Positions 63,681 through 64,000 of a stretch of 64,000 nucleotides of DNA are shown in pieces. Numbering within the stretch: the stretch's first letter is position 1; each line of letters begins with the position of its first letter. The stretch covers positions 120,449-184,448 of the forward strand of contig SADC01000925.1 of the NCBI GenBank assembly GCA_004194705.1. The letters run 5' to 3'. Under the pieces are notes generated by a model. The model made no database searches, was not told the DNA's origin, and saw only the letters and a list, made by a program, of their open reading frames with translations. This stretch comes from Ditylenchus dipsaci. Taxonomy: Eukaryota > Nematoda > Chromadorea > Rhabditida > Anguinidae. The position numbers and the translations under genes were made by a program.

Positions 63681-64000
63681 CATGCGGCAACTCATCTTGA
63701 GTTCCATGCGGCAGCTCATCAATTTAATCTACTACGGCAGCTTGATTGGTGATCTTCAAGTAGCCAGCATCATTCGTCATTACAATTGTTATCGTTATAT
63801 CACCTATCGTTTTTTCAATAAATACCATTCTTTGAATATCATGTGTCTAAATATGAATCTTATTATTACATTTGTTTACACTTTTAATGATGTTATTCTT
63901 AATAGCAGTTAATTAAAGTATTTTTGTCGTATTTGTGAATTTCTTCTAATAAAGTCTTAAAATGTTGTTTAGTTAAAATGCCTTCTCAAAAGCAAAAAAA

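Noticed and set aside
63283..63722. 110- and 86-codon minus-strand frames with repeated Cys/Ser motifs
   Set aside because: They are translations of the 84-bp tandem repeat. No independent support for coding.

Overview
The window is eukaryotic nuclear DNA. Most recognisable genes are split by GT-AG introns of about 50 nt with T-rich acceptors (ttttag, tttcag). Bacterial operons, Shine-Dalgarno sites and CRISPR arrays are absent. The gene families seen (lysosomal-type GLB1, POLD1, an EGF-like domain, RING and FLYWCH fingers) together with mariner, hAT, Harbinger, Helitron and LINE remnants fit an AT-rich invertebrate animal. I cannot name the phylum from sequence alone.

Layout. 1-17.3 kb is almost entirely repeats: a LINE ORF1-like relic (2.1-2.7 kb), short TIR elements, several large palindromes, a FLYWCH finger remnant (6.8-7.1 kb), and a three-deep nest of DNA transposons (9.35-11.44 kb). 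17.46-31.01 kb holds the best gene, a GLB1-type beta-galactosidase of 15 exons whose introns have been invaded by hAT, Harbinger, mariner and pogo-like elements. Reading phases are consistent through all exons except for one missing base in exon 3. It has two competing last exons, one ending in a hydrophobic, GPI- or membrane-anchor-like tail and one ending in a soluble His/Lys-rich tail. 31-41.5 kb holds a 5.1-kb Helitron (32830-37931) carrying a 129-bp exon-plus-intron tandem array, an EGF-like exon pair, and a hAT element with an exact 8-bp target duplication. 41.6-44.1 kb is another hAT element with a second Helitron inside it, loaded with a 1.4-kb minisatellite.

44.2-47.4 kb holds small exons of unknown and F-box-like character, followed by POLD1 (DNA polymerase delta catalytic subunit) exons that lack the polymerase core. 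47.5-52.7 kb is a second copy of the GLB1 3' end (3.7 kb of paralogous sequence), interrupted by a 1.44-kb TIR element whose empty target site is visible in the first copy. 52.9-55.5 kb is a broken glycoprotein-like, probably retroelement-derived coding stretch. 55.9-61.0 kb is a chain of small or broken exons (a RING finger, Thr/Ala-rich proteins, a Gly/Asn/Tyr-rich protein) marked by a strong one-strand excess of the hexamer ACGGCA. The last 3 kb is repeats and a possible terminal exon.

Across the window, exact target-site duplications (8 bp for seven hAT-type elements, 3 bp for two Harbinger-type elements, TA for mariner/pogo-like elements, A|T for two Helitrons) let the insertions be delimited to the base and ordered in time. 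Many of the hAT and Harbinger elements carry, just inside both ends, mirror-image arrays of a short degenerate repeat that differs completely between elements. Several otherwise conserved exons lack a single base, so residual assembly error should be considered before calling any of them pseudogenes.
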